A stretch of DNA of 64,000 nucleotides from Paralichthys olivaceus (GCF_024713975.1 NC_091098.1:25539316-25603315); one strand, 5' to 3'; shown: positions 1 through 11,685, counted from the first letter of the stretch. A program made the numbers and translations. The notes: generated by a model from the letters alone, not told the origin.

Positions 1-564
1 CTTGGAAACAACACCATGCTGGTCGAGTGGCTGCCTCAAAACGATCTGCTGGGTCACCCTAAGACCAAGGTTTTCGTCACGCATGGCGGCACGAACGGTA
101 TTTACGAGGCCATCTACCAAGGCGTCCCCATCCTGGGCATCCCTCTCATCTTTGACCAGTTCGACAACATGGTGCGTCTGAAGGCACGGGGAGTGGCGGA
201 GATTGTTGAAGTGACCGCTTTGGATGTGGAGTCTCTGACAAGCGCTCTGAGGAATATCGTAGACCCGGAGAAGCCCTACAAACAGAACATGGTCAAACTG
301 TCACAGCTTCACCGCGACAAACCAATGAAACCCTTAGACAGCGCCGTTTTCTGGATGGAGTTCGTCATGAGGCACCGGGGAGCAGCTCATCTGCGCACAG
401 AGTCATATAAGATGCCTTGGTATTCGTACCATTGTCTAGATGTGATGGCAGTGATGGTTGCGTTCGTTCTCATAATCGCTGCGCTAGTTTGGGTTTCCTG
501 TAGATGTCTCATCAGACGTTTCATACGGACCAAGACGTCCTCAGCCAAGTCCAAGAGGGAATAG
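1..564 (+). CDS. UDP-glucuronosyltransferase, C-terminal part (gene cut by window start)
   Basis: The frame is open from base 1 to the TAG after residue 187 of the visible part. UGTs transfer glucuronic acid from UDP-glucuronate to lipophilic substrates in the ER lumen. The UGT signature is clear: WLPQNDLLGHPKT, then VTHGGTNGIYEA, GVPILGIPL and FDQFDN, where the D-Q pair contacts the sugar nucleotide in the family. It is followed by the conserved AVFWMEFVMRHRGAAHLR. A C-terminal membrane helix (about bases 435-500) leads into a basic tail ending KSKRE, consistent with a type I ER protein with a di-lysine-like retention signal. In UGT1 and UGT2 genes this stretch is split by introns; here it is uninterrupted, which points to the fish UGT5 group. 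The N-terminal substrate domain lies outside the window, so the subfamily remains an inference. Confidence 0.93.
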   Translation, partial: LGNNTMLVEWLPQNDLLGHPKTKVFVTHGGTNGIYEAIYQGVPILGIPLIFDQFDNMVRLKARGVAEIVEVTALDVESLTSALRNIVDPEKPYKQNMVKLSQLHRDKPMKPLDSAVFWMEFVMRHRGAAHLRTESYKMPWYSYHCLDVMAVMVAFVLIIAALVWVSCRCLIRRFIRTKTSSAKSKRE

Positions 565-735
565 AACAGTTGGCGCATATGAGTGCGTTGTGACGTCACC
601 GTGACCTTTAACCACTGTAACCTCTCTGGTTCATTTGTGACCAGCCACACTAACTGTAGTTATGAGTGCACGCAGCTCTCTGTGCAGGCATATTCAGGTT
701 TTTCTTCCTCGAAATAAAGTTGCTTTAACTTTCAG
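565..735 (+). other. UGT 3' UTR with polyadenylation signal
   Basis: Short 3' UTR after the TAG. A canonical AATAAA lies at 713-718. A full CRE-type octamer TGACGTCA is at 591-598 and overlaps a near-consensus estrogen-response-element-like inverted repeat at 593-607. Confidence 0.7.
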
Positions 736-3000
736 AACGGTTTGCTTGTCTTTGCTCAATCAGAATCTCATTCATCTTCAAGCTCTGTGCTTTAGCTGCC
801 AGACCGACCACAGCTCAACAGAACAATAGATTTGATTTATTCTGTCTTCGGAGCAGAGGTTTGGACGGATTCTTCCCCCTGCAGATCAGCTGCTGTGTGA
901 GAAGTGAGGTCCTGTGAAAAGGAACGTGCCTCTTCTGAGTGTCTTATATCTCCCGGTGTTGACAAAGGATTCATCTGATTATATTTTCCTCCAATGATGC
1001 AAACGACGGAATCCTTCCTCTGTTCTATAGAAACTGGGTCAGAATGACACATGGATAATACTGAAAATTAAAAACATCCCATCTCCAATCTTAAAGATTG
1101 AAGGATTTTTGTCTCTTTGTCCATGTCTCACCCTTCTTGTGAGTTCTGAGGAAATCACTTCTGTTCTATGTTATAATTCTGCTCACAACAAACCAACAGT
1201 GAGGGGAACGAGAATGAGGTTATCGCTTTAGTTTGTTTCAGGCTCCTCGTGTCGCGACGGTTTTAATCACACAAACTACAGGAGCTTGATATTAGTCATG
1301 TCAGCGCGCAGACATTTGGGTGATGAAGACGCCTCATCACTTTTACATTGGAAGGTAAGAGTCGCCCTCTGGTGGCAGAGGTTCAGCTTCAGGTCACAGG
1401 CCTCTGTGATCACAACATTCTGAGAACTTGAAAAGTGTTGAAAAAGTGTTTCACGGAAAAACATAATAATAATAATACGTCTAATCAAAGCCTAATAATG
1501 AGCAGAGATGATTTTCAGTCTAAATTTCTATTCGGCTCTAAAAGAAAGCAAAGTGCGGCTCAGGAGTCTGCTGACACAACTGTGACGATGTGATTCAAAC
1601 ATGTTGTTTGATATCGAAAGGTCCAACTCTCCGTCCCCTTTACGCAGGAGCTTCTGTTTTCATGTCTGTTATTTAGCAGCATTACACGAAACACGATGCA
1701 ATGAGTTGTACGAGTCAGGAAACAACTCCTTGAATTTTGGTCTTTCACTTTTTCAAACATTGAGAGAAAGTCAAATGTTTGTCAAGTGTTTCATTTGTTT
1801 CGTTTACACACTGCACGTCAATCTCCCACAAGCTCCTGACTTCACTTTTCCACTTATGCAGACGTCTTTATGATGAACGTACAGATGTTTGAATTATTTA
1901 TCTGCCTGTCACACCTGATCCTTTTTTTTTTTTGCTCTTCGTCATTGTGTAAAATGTTGTTAAGATCTGTCGGGTGTTGTTTAAAAGCTCTAAAGACATC
2001 AACAGATCGCATGTTGTTTACATGTTTTTAACACACGATGAGCACGACGTAGCGTGTTACAGGCCGGAGGGTCAATATTGATGCAAGTCTACAGCAAAAT
2101 AACTGAATTCAAGTGTCCAGCTGTCGAGTCTCATAGGAGAGAAGGTCAGGCCTCATCAGAAATAATGAAATAATGATCATTTTGTATCGGCCAAGTAAAC
2201 ACGTCTTTATATTTTCATCGTCAGGTTCAAATCTCTGCACAGATCAAGAGAGGTTTCTGATAAGACAACTGTATCTCCTCAGATAAAAGCAGAACTCAAG
2301 CCTTGCGTCTTTCAGTCCTGCAAGTAGTCTTCAATTAAAAACTTTTCAAAACAAATGAATCAATTCGGTCGACAGAAACACCACGGTGCTTTTATTCTGA
2401 AAATGTCTGGCGTTTTGTTTTTCACAGAGATTCATCAGCTCAGCTGCGGGATTTTTTGCTTCACTACCTTGACATGACACACCGCCCACGTACATGTGTC
2501 AAATTAGTAAAATGACACACACACAAAAACCACCACAGAGAACGTTTCAAGAAATGAGAGTTTCTGTTTTAACCTTATGGATCTTTTGAGAAATCATCAG
2601 GGTTTTTTTTTTTTTAAATCACTCAACTATAGAAATGCAAATGTTTGACGTGTGTTATAAATGACTTCGGTGGAAATATTGACACCTGACTCTGCAGTTG
2701 TTCCTTTACGGTCTCAACGAGTTGAAATATTTTCTTCACCGACACGGTTTGTTGGGCGTTGATTTGACTTTTGTGCAGTTTGTCAGTTTGTCATTAACAG
2801 CTACAGCATCCTGCCCCGAACACAGGGCACAAATATGGTTTGATGTTCAGGCAGAAATGCGGCTTGAGTGAAACTCATCTATAATAAACATCCTGTTAAA
2901 ACACATTCAGTCAACTTCTTGTGTTTGAAACTAGAGCAGCTTTGGCGTAGTCCCCTCACCACAAGTGTAACCGCAGCACATTCCTTTAGAATGAAACGAA
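736..3000. other. Intergenic region between UGT and the P2Y-like receptor
   Basis: AT-rich sequence with no supported gene. The open frames here are short, lack recognisable domains and are not extended by splice signals. It contains only simple features, such as poly-T runs near 1920 and 2600. I see nothing else in it. Confidence 0.6.
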
Positions 3001-3014
3001 ACCTTCAGAACTGA

Positions 3015-3026
3015 TTTATTTTTATT
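3015..3026 (-). terminator. Polyadenylation signals of the P2Y-like receptor gene
   Basis: Two adjacent AATAAA signals on the minus strand (TTTATT at 3015-3020 and 3021-3026), about 100 bp past the stop codon. They suit a short 3' UTR for the receptor. Confidence 0.55.
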
Positions 3027-3125
3027 TTATTGTTAAAAGCAGTATGACACGTGGTTTTAAAAAGTGAATATCTATGTACATGAATACGCAGTACAACACA
3101 GATGATGCAATTGTTCATTTTTCAT

Positions 3126-4073
3126 TTACAAGGATGAATTCGTGGTGAACAGGCGCTCCAAGGTTCGACGAGCAGTTTTCAGACCTGAGCAAGGGTCTTT
3201 ACCTCCATGGAGGTACACCAGAGGGTTGAGGGCGCTGTTCAGACACACCAGGCCTCGGCTTATCTGATGAGCGATGTAAATGCTGTTGAACCATCTGCGG
3301 CATTCCTTCTGTTTGTTCAGAACTCTTGACCACATATTTAGGTTCTTGAATAGATGGTAGGGGGTGTAACAAACAGAGAAGAGAAGGACCAAAATCAACA
3401 ACAACGTCAGGCTCCTTTGCTTCAGAACCTTGTCAGTGGTCTTTCTGGTGCACAGAATGAAAATCACATGTCCGTAGCAGCCCAGCATGATGAGGAGTGG
3501 GATACAAAACCCAATCAGTGCCCACCCCAGGCTGTACTTCAGGTAACCCTCCACAAACGTGTCATGTGTGGTCTCGAAGCATTTCCCAGTGCGGTTTACA
3601 TACGTCTTGATGTAGAACATGTCTGGAATACTCTCAACAGCCACCAGCAGCCACACAAAGACTGAGATCGACACAGAATGAGTGAGAGTTATCCTTCCCA
3701 ATACTTTCATCGGGTGAACAATAGCCAGGTACCTGTACACGCTGATGCACGTCAGGAAACCGATGGTGCCGTATAAATTTAGGTTGAAGCAGAACCTCGT
3801 TATCTTGCAGAATGTATCTCCAAAGATCCATTTACTCTCCAGGAAGTAGTAAACCACCAAAAATGGAAGCGTGAGCAGGTACAAAACATCTGCAAGACCG
3901 AGGTTGAGCACAAAAATGTTGACGTTGCCCAGTTTCTTCCAGTTGTGCTGCAAAGACTTCAAACCCCATCCGTTGGCAACCAGGCCGACGATGAAGACCA
4001 AGATTAAAACAGGAGGCAGGAACCTGCCGGTAAAATCAAAGCTCACACGAGGACAAGAGGTCGTGTTCGCCAT
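3126..4073 (-). CDS. P2Y1-like purinergic G-protein-coupled receptor (single exon)
   Basis: A 315-residue intronless class A GPCR. The start is set at MANTTSCPR, because the 59 upstream in-frame residues look like 5' UTR; this gives the short N-terminus with one N-glycosylation site (NTT) typical of P2Y receptors. Visible landmarks are D62 in TM2, C89 before TM3, VYRY at the end of TM3 and HPMKVLGR in loop 2, which resembles P2Y1. TM6 has HLFK and TM7 has QISR, the H-x-x-K/R and Q-x-x-R positions that bind the nucleotide phosphates in P2Y1-type receptors. TM7 ends NPLVY, where P2Y1 has DPxxY. C7 and the Cys in loop 3 (KECRRW) can form the second P2Y disulfide. It is most like P2Y1; a P2Y11-like or fish-specific paralogue is possible. 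It is expected at the plasma membrane responding to extracellular nucleotides. Confidence 0.88.
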   Translation of the reverse strand: MANTTSCPRVSFDFTGRFLPPVLILVFIVGLVANGWGLKSLQHNWKKLGNVNIFVLNLGLADVLYLLTLPFLVVYYFLESKWIFGDTFCKITRFCFNLNLYGTIGFLTCISVYRYLAIVHPMKVLGRITLTHSVSISVFVWLLVAVESIPDMFYIKTYVNRTGKCFETTHDTFVEGYLKYSLGWALIGFCIPLLIMLGCYGHVIFILCTRKTTDKVLKQRSLTLLLILVLLFSVCYTPYHLFKNLNMWSRVLNKQKECRRWFNSIYIAHQISRGLVCLNSALNPLVYLHGGKDPCSGLKTARRTLERLFTTNSSL

Positions 4074-6006
4074 CTTCTGAGCTGCAGTGCCTTCTCCTCG
4101 TGCTGATCTACGCTGCACGTTCACTCCAGAGACTTCTGGTTTCACACATCTGGTCTCCGTGCTTTCATTTACTGTATGTGTCTGCACTTGCTTGAATCCA
4201 GGAAACCACGCCAATGAGATGTGGGTGGTGTAATGATCAGGGAGTGACACACTGATGAAGCCTGGTGCACTGCTGGTTAGACCTGGTTTACAGGCAGTTA
4301 ACAGACAGGTGGACTGCTGGACTGTGTTTCTCTCTTAAGCTCCTGAGGCAGAGGGACCCTGCACTGAATACTGAGAGTAATTTTACTTTCAACTAATTTT
4401 ATTACAGATTTCTTTGCACTTCTTTGTACCAGCAGATGTCAGGATGTCACAGATGAAAAGTTCTACTACAAGTTTAAGGTTTTTAAGGTGAACACATTCT
4501 GAACAGCTCATTACAGGAGGAAGAAGGACGTAAAATGTTTGGAAAAGGCATTTCAAACTTTTAATGTGTGACTACTGTAATGAAATGAAAGACAAATTAG
4601 TGATAATAAAATTCATCGGGAGAATATTGACATTATTAACTATACATGAAGAAACGAAGTACAGAAATATTTACAGCAAAACAGTAAAATAAGAAAAGTG
4701 CAATGTCACATGACAGCAAACACACCCACACGCACCCACACACACACGCACACACACTAAACTAGACAAGTTCAAAGTTGCATTGATCTGTCAACACAAA
4801 GGTTGGAGTCATTCTGCAGGATTTCTATCACACACAATGTAAATACGTCTTTAAAAAATGTCTTCATGACCAAAATAGCGTCAAGACCAACTGTCAAAAA
4901 ACAAGATATAATTATTGAGACTCAATCGGCCCAAATATATGAGAATTTAATTCACTGGTTCAGTTCTGATGTTTCCAGTCGTGAAACATCAGAAGAATCA
5001 GAGTCCAACTTCTAAAAGTCAAATGTGTTTTTAATCACATCAAACCTGCACTTACACATTAAACCAGTTTGAAACTTTCACTTTTCGCTCCCTGCTTCTT
5101 TTTAGGATTTTTTGAAATGTTACTTTTAATCTCGGGTTCATGATCTGGAACCTTTCTCATTAAAAAGGTCGCAGTGTCTCTGAGCAGCTTTATCAGTGCA
5201 CGTCTTTCAAAACAATCTCAAAAACCCACTTTTACTTTGTGGGTTATCTACTTTTTACAGCTGATTTATAAAACCATCAGTCAAACGGATCAACCGACGT
5301 CAGATGTGGGAGGTGATGGAGTCGAGCTCAGCCGCAGACAGCTGATCCACTCCTCTGCATCAGCTGGTGAGGCTCGTATCCAAGCTGCTTTAGCTGCCGA
5401 CTCCTCCAGCCTCCACTGCAGCGCCACATCACACCCACCTCCACCCACCTCCACCCCAGCTCCTCCTTTTCATACGGACTCTGGCCTCATCGACGTCACG
5501 TGCGGTCTTTGATGCTGCTCTGATCTGTGTTGTGGTCTTTGAGCTGCGGCTGAGCGTGGAGCAGAGCCAAACCGCCAAATGTTACCAACTGCAATTATCG
5601 AAATCTAATTAGTTCTGATGAGAGCGGGCCCTGTCTGCGCTGGTTTGGAAGTTGTGGCGGATTAATTGGTGACATGAGGTCATGGAAAGTGAGCGAGAGA
5701 GGAGAAAATAAATCACATTAATAATAAATCAGAATGAACTCTTTCAACCTGTTTCAACCGCGTCTGTTTTGTTTTTCCACTTTTTGACTTTGTTTTGAAA
5801 AGTGCTTTGTTTCCGCAAATAAAGTTTGGTCACTTGCTTGAGAGTAATGAAGCAGTGACCAAGTGCAGACTGAGGTTGTCCCTGCAAAGATTTGTCTTTC
5901 AATGTCCACTGATGAGAGGACGCCTCCTGCGGATCCTGTGGATGATGAATACAGTTTCTCCTCTAATCAGCGAAGTGTCTCGGTCCTCTGTGCTGCTACG
6001 GGCCGA
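4074..6006. other. Region between the P2Y-like receptor and CCN5
   Basis: Holds the 5' flank of the receptor and the 3' UTR of CCN5, both on the minus strand. A CA-rich patch lies at about 4725-4760. A GC-richer patch at about 5290-5515 ends with a CRE core next to an E-box (GACGTCACGTG near 5490). The 112-codon plus-strand frame there has no recognisable domain. No further gene is supported. Confidence 0.5.
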
Positions 6007-9000
6007 TCAGGGCCTGTATCCCCACAGGGCCGGGTTCCTGAACGGTGCGTAGGGGCAGCTGTTGTGACAGACACACGAGTGGATCATCATCACAGCCCGC
6101 TGCCGCAGTCTGCCGCTGGGGCAGCTGAAGGTCACCACGGCGGTGGTGGTTTGGTACGGCGTGCAGCAGCGAGAGTCCGTGCACTGTCCGCAGTACCGGA
6201 GGCTGTGGGCGCGAGTGCTGTAGCAGCCCTGGTGAACGAGCCGAATGGGGCCCGGTGACGTGTAGCTGGCCTTGCACCGCCCCTGTCGCCCCCACTGGGA
6301 AAACAGCACGCACACACACACACACCAGATGAGATTAACCCACTCACGATATCTAGGTATTAATCAGCGTGTGTGTTTAAGATATAAAATTTCAACAACG
6401 TCACAATGGTTTTATTCACTGAATCATGTGCAGAGTTCTTAAAATGTCACATCTGGCCGTGCTGGAAAACCCAGGTGACACTCAGACACAACTGTTTTCT
6501 TTCTGTTTATATATCTGGGCATGGCAACGAGTTTATTCCAAATAAAATACAGTTCAGGTATTGTTAAAGTTTTGTAAGCTGGTAAATATTAGAAAAAAAG
6601 CAAATGTTTATCTGAAGAAAGAGTCCAAGTTTCCCGTTTCATCCAGAGCTTTCTACAGACAGTGACTGAAAACCCCCAAAAATAAAAGTCTTTTTTTATT
6701 GGTGCTCAGTTTAGGTTTTGCTCCAAATGTAGTTCTACTTCTAAGGAGCTCTTGTATGATGTAATTGTGAGTTTCTTTGGAACAGTCAGTTCACCACAGT
6801 CACAAAAACATGTTTGCACACCTCCCTGTGCAGAGTCTAACCTGTCCGTCTTTAACAAATCTAAAAATCTCCGCTTCCCCTGAGCGTGGTGTTTTGACAT
6901 TTACGACAAATGAAACCAAAACTCTTTTTCGCACAACCACATAATTAAGCAGAGGGAGTGTGTGTGTGTGTGTGTGTGTAAAATAAGATCCTTAAATGTG
7001 CTGCTTCACCATAAATGTACTGCAGCAAAGAGGGAAATGTGAAATACACACACACTAAAGGTAATAAGAATAGAAATATAAAATATGGAATTATGTACAG
7101 AGAACGTTACAGTGCTGCACGTTCATGAAATTAAAATTGAATGGATCATTGCAGAGTTTAATTAGTTGAAACCTCTCCACTGGGTGCAGTGTGTGTATGT
7201 GTGTGTGTGTGTGTGCACTGCTCACCACGCGATTGCTGGACGCCGGCTGAGCTGCACGGCAGGGCCTCACTTTACAGAGTCGAGTCTCCATTTGCAGCTT
7301 GCAGGCAGGATTCTGGTTGGAGACCCGCGTGGAGACTCCAGCACCACAGCTCTGGGAGCAGGCGCTCCACTGTGTGCTCTGCTCCACACAGCTGGAGGGA
7401 GACGGGACCAGTTTGTTCAGAGGATGATCCCGTGGCAGAGCGGGCCACAACCTGTCGGGCCTCCTGGCTGCAACCAGATTAAAAAAAAACAAGTATTGAG
7501 AGGAGCCTGATAGGAGAGACAGATACTTGTGTTAAGAACTACTCAAGTAAAAGTAAAAATACTGATTCAACCTCTTTACTCAAGTTATAGTATGAAGGTA
7601 AAAAGTTCCCCCCAAAAGGTCATTTCTAAAACTGTGTCCGTGCAAAGCAAACTGAGACTCATGTCACACTAAAAGTAGGAAAACTTAAACCATTGTTACT
7701 TCAAATAAAATTAAAAAACAATAAACTATAAACATCTTTATGTTCAGGGTGAACGGGCCAGAGGGGCAGTACACACATTTATTCAAGATGAGGTTGATAG
7801 AAGTAGGTGCTGTACTTCTGTGCTCCAGTAAATATCTTCCAGTAACTCTAATGTCTCATGTGAAAACTTCCACTCTAATAATGCTCTGGATATTTGTGAA
7901 TATAAAAAATCCACAACACATTTTCCTTCTTCCCAAAACAAACATGTAAAAGTCACAATAATCAGCTGATTCATGACAGGACTCGTATTCAAGAACAAAA
8001 TGTTCCTTTGCTGTTCTCATAATATAGTTTGACTCAGTGTTTGGAATTCCAGATGTTTTATAAGAGCGGCTTAATTTCCCTAACACACACACACACACAC
8101 CCCCCTCTTCAAATGAAGTCATGTAGCCTCCACTTAGCTTCATGTGCTTAATTGTCTCACAGCTGCGGTCGCTTGTTGTTATAGGAAACTGGAGAAATGT
8201 TTTGACTTTTCCAAAGAAATCTGTGTTATATTTGGACGTTGGGAGTTTTCCTCAGCCCGGTCGCGCCCTGGTTTAATGCAGAAATGCTCCAGTAAAAACT
8301 TCCAGACATGACCACCAGTGACAAAGCTCATGGGGATGAAGGAGGGATCGCTCGGCCATGTGGACCGATCGTCGTCACCGAGCAACAACTGAAGCGGAGG
8401 GAGTCGCAGGGTGTGCGGAGACGTTTCTGGCAAAGACGCTGGAAAATATGTGGAAACACCTCGTGCATCAGAATACAACTACTCAATATAAAGAATAGTT
8501 CAACGCAGCTTTTCTCACTGAGACAAGATCAATAAAAGGTCAAATACAGGAGAGCTGCACACTTCCTGTTGTTGCCGTTGATTCAAAACAGGCTGCGTTT
8601 CGTCTCGAGGGCGCTGGCGAGGAAGTAAACGGCTAAAATAATTATTTACACCTGCTTCAAAACAAAACACCACATTTTAGAAAATGTTCTAACCTCTTAA
8701 AGAACGATATCATTGTTACTTTGCCACATGCACATCAGTCTTTGTCTTCTGGTTTTCATGGGTTCTTTCACTTCTGGACCAACTCGTGAGCGCCCCCTAC
8801 CCAACCCGGGAAGTTGTGAGAGCGGAAGTTCTCCCTAGAAATTCTGTGGGTGAAGTTACACGTGTATTAAAACATGTGTTTACCTGTGATAGCGTCCTGA
8901 ATGACCGTGTTCTCCAGGTTCTCACACACCCATTCTTTGCAGCATTTCCCCGGCAGGTGGACGAATTGTGGCTCGGGACAGTCCGGAGTGGGAAGACGGC

Positions 9001-10459
9001 CGGTCAAGGGACAAGCCGGCACACAGGTCACACCTCCACCCCTGCAGTAGCAGTACGAGTGGCAGGAGGGCTGGAACGACTGGCCGTCCTGGTACGTGAT
9101 GCCGTTCACCTCACAGCTCAGATCCTCCGGACCTGAGGGAAGCAGAGAACCGAGGATTGAAGTGGGAACAGGAAGTGAATGGATGAAGTCAGGGGAGGAG
9201 AGAGTGGAGGGAGGTGGGTAGATGGATGGATGCAGGGGGGACACGGCAGAGGAAAGTGAGGACACAGTGACTGCTGTCCCTGCCAATGGTTATATGTAGT
9301 TATATGGGAAACCAGGCCTCTCTACTGGGAGACTGTGAATCTGTTTTTCAATGCACGAGTGATGTCCCTGCAATTTATCCCGTTCACAGACCGGTCATTA
9401 GAGGGAAGTGTCAACAACAGCCCTGGAATTAGAGGCTGAGATGTTTCGAGCTCTGGCAGAGCACCGCCGCCCATCAGGCCGTCCTGCTCAGCTGAGCAGA
9501 CTCTAAACATTTACTGTGTTTGTCCCGCTCACGCAGAGCGGCTGAACATCTTCCACCCCCTCCCTGTACGTCCTCTCCTCCATCTCACCCACAGGAGACA
9601 CTCACCGACACACTCCCCGGGGTCGCCGGGGAAGCTGGCGCTGTAGTCGCACCGCAGGCCTCGCCGGCCGTCGCAGGGGAACACCTCGGTGCAGGACTCT
9701 CCTCGCTGCCTGGCACACACCTGGCAGCACCGGCAGCCGTCCAGCACCAGGGCCACTCCTGCCGGGCACTGCGGGGGAGGACTGGGGCAAAGGCAGGGCC
9801 GGTCACACAGCTGGGACAACACCTGCAGGGACAAATAACTAAAACCTCAGTCCTCAAGTATCAGGAACTAATTGATCTCATTATTTTCACAGCAGAAAAA
9901 GAAAAGAGTTATAGTTTTATTTGAAACTGAACGTCTGTATCCATCACTGCCAACGACATGTTTCTGATGGAGCCAAAACGGGCACAAAGTCAAAAGTTCG
10001 AGTTCATGAAGTAGCCAAAGTTAAAATCATTACAGGAACATGACACGCTGGTCATGTGAGAAACATTCAGACATCCGGTGTCACAACAGTTGTGTCTCGG
10101 CACCGGGTGAATAAATGATCACATCAAGACTCTGCTGCAGTCTTCTCCTGCACATTTCAAAATGTATCCGGCAGAACAATAAGGTGCAGGCAAAAAACGA
10201 AATCACGCTTCCTCTAAAACACACACAACCACACACAACCACAACCACACACAACCACACACAAAGTGGTGTCTTCGTGACTTCAGACGACGTTACACTG
10301 ACGTGCATTCATTTCCTGCACACACAGTCTAACATCAACCATAGTTATTACTAACCTAACCGATAACCTCGACCTAGATTTTAAACATGTCTTCACATTA
10401 TTCAAAGGAAGACAAGTCCCCAGAATGTGACAAATATAAACAGACACCTGGACCACACT

Positions 10460-10504
<45 letters not shown>

Positions 10505-10662
10505 CGTGACTTCAGAGGACATTACTCCAACAAACCTAAAAAAAACTTCAAACATGTCCTCATCTTAAAATTCAATGATTTGCATTATGTAAATTAGCTT
10601 TTTATCCCCATGAGGAAGACAAGTCTCCATAATGTGACAAATATAAACAGAATGAAAAGACT

Positions 10663-10701
<39 letters not shown>

Positions 10702-10804
10702 TAATCACTCAGAGGTAACTATAAGCCGGAGCAGGCCTCACCTGTGTCGCCACACTCAGCAGCACAGCCACAGCAGTCACACAGTGGCACAGCCGTCGGT
10801 CCAT
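6007..10804 (-). CDS. ccn5: CCN5 (WISP2)-type matricellular protein, five coding exons, with CT domain
   Basis: Coding exons in order: 10804-10742, 9822-9606, 9132-8884, 7467-7226 and 6294-6007. All junctions are GT-AG with matching phase, giving 352 residues. Exon 1 is a signal peptide (MDRRLCHC...LLSVATQ). Exon 2 is the IGFBP-like module (residues 22-93, with CRCCQVCARQRGESC). Exon 3 is the VWC module (100-163, ending KCCKEWVC). Exon 4 is the TSP1 module (203-246, WSACSQSCGAGVSTRVSNQN). Exon 5 is a C-terminal cystine-knot module (258-352) with ten cysteines, including CGQC and RCCTP. CCN5 rather than another CCN is called from LVLDGCRCCQVCAR, SCEVNG and STRVSNQN, and from its position beside ADA. 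Secreted, expected to act in matrix and Wnt-related growth control. Mammalian CCN5 ends after TSP1, so the extra exon is notable. Confidence 0.93.
7189..7225 (-). repeat. CA repeat next to the CCN5 exon 4 donor site
   Basis: On the sense strand the intron starts GTGAGCAGTG and then runs into a CA dinucleotide tract, plus-strand GT at about 7190-7215. Confidence 0.8.
10406..10699. repeat. Tandem duplication of about 200-230 bp with CA microsatellites in CCN5 intron 1
   Basis: A near-identical 38-bp segment occurs at 10406-10443 and 10613-10650, 207 bp apart. A second shared segment (CGTGACTTCAG core) is at 10276 and 10505. Each copy is followed by a CA tract, at 10462-10502 and 10665-10699. 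This is a long-period tandem repeat within the first intron. Confidence 0.75.
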
Positions 10805-10913
10805 GGGGGCTGGAGTGTGTGATGGCGCTCGCTCTGTCTCACTGGCCTGTGATGACGGTGTGGTGCGACCACTGCAGCTGTTTGCTCACTGCTCACTCTC
10901 GCGCCTGCTGACA

Positions 10914-10919
10914 TTTATA
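10914..10919 (-). promoter_or_regulatory. TATA box of CCN5
   Basis: TATAAA on the minus strand (TTTATA on plus), 110 bp upstream of the CCN5 ATG. It predicts a transcription start near 10885 and a 5' UTR of about 80 nt. No other core element was tested. Confidence 0.6.
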
Positions 10920-11637
10920 AAGTCTGGACTCTGATGTCACGGGCTGACGACCGTGTAAACAGTCACTGGACCGGCATCTGAAATGTTTCACATTCCTCCT
11001 CCCTGTTGCCCATTTCCACTCTCACACACACACACACACACACACACACAGCCTCCACTCTTTCCCCTCTTTTTCCTCTCCTCCCTCTCTTTCCAGTCTT
11101 GTGGCGCTCAGAGTTTACACAGCTTAACGCGAGCTGAGGGGAGAAAAATACATTAGCCCAGTTGTCTACGAAGTCAAACAACCTCCGGGGGGCTTCTGTG
11201 CTGAAGGTTCTGATTTGGGCCGATGAGATTTGATCCAGCTCTGATCTTTTGGTTAAAGACCAAGTTAATGTTTAATCCCAGAACCTCGATCACTCCTGAA
11301 ACCCTGAGACTTTAGACTGAATCCCTCTCTGGTTTCCATGATGTCAGGGCTACATGTCTGAGCTGCACATGAACTTGACTCTTTGTGATTTCTTCTGCTG
11401 GAAGAGAAGAACTCTTCAGATGCCTTCAGAGCGCACAGCTATCATTACCCCAAACACTGTGTGTGTGTGTGTGTTGTGTCTGTGACTCCCACCGGAGTCT
11501 CGAACAGGCCTTTACTAAATGTCTCACATTTTATAGTTGAGATATCTAACTAGTCAATCCACAAATGTCTGTCTCAGTCAAATTTGGTGGGATTTGGACA
11601 CGATGCCTTTAATTAGGGCTGTAAACTCTTCCCTGCA

Positions 11638-11685
11638 GATAAACCAGGGAGGATGAACACAAAGTTTTCTAACTTCAGTCTGCAC
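11638..11685 (+). repeat. Dispersed repeat fragment, copy 1
   Basis: A 48-bp segment beginning GATAAACC and ending CTGCAC that recurs at 16516-16563 in the same orientation with only a few mismatches. Probably part of a larger interspersed element. Confidence 0.65.

Noticed and set aside
5174-5512. 112-codon Pro/Ser-rich plus-strand frame
   Set aside because: No domain, no splice or promoter support, and located in the presumed 3' region of CCN5.
5863-6258. 131-codon plus-strand frame
   Set aside because: Antisense shadow of the CCN5 CT exon; cysteine codons and splice sites fit the minus strand.
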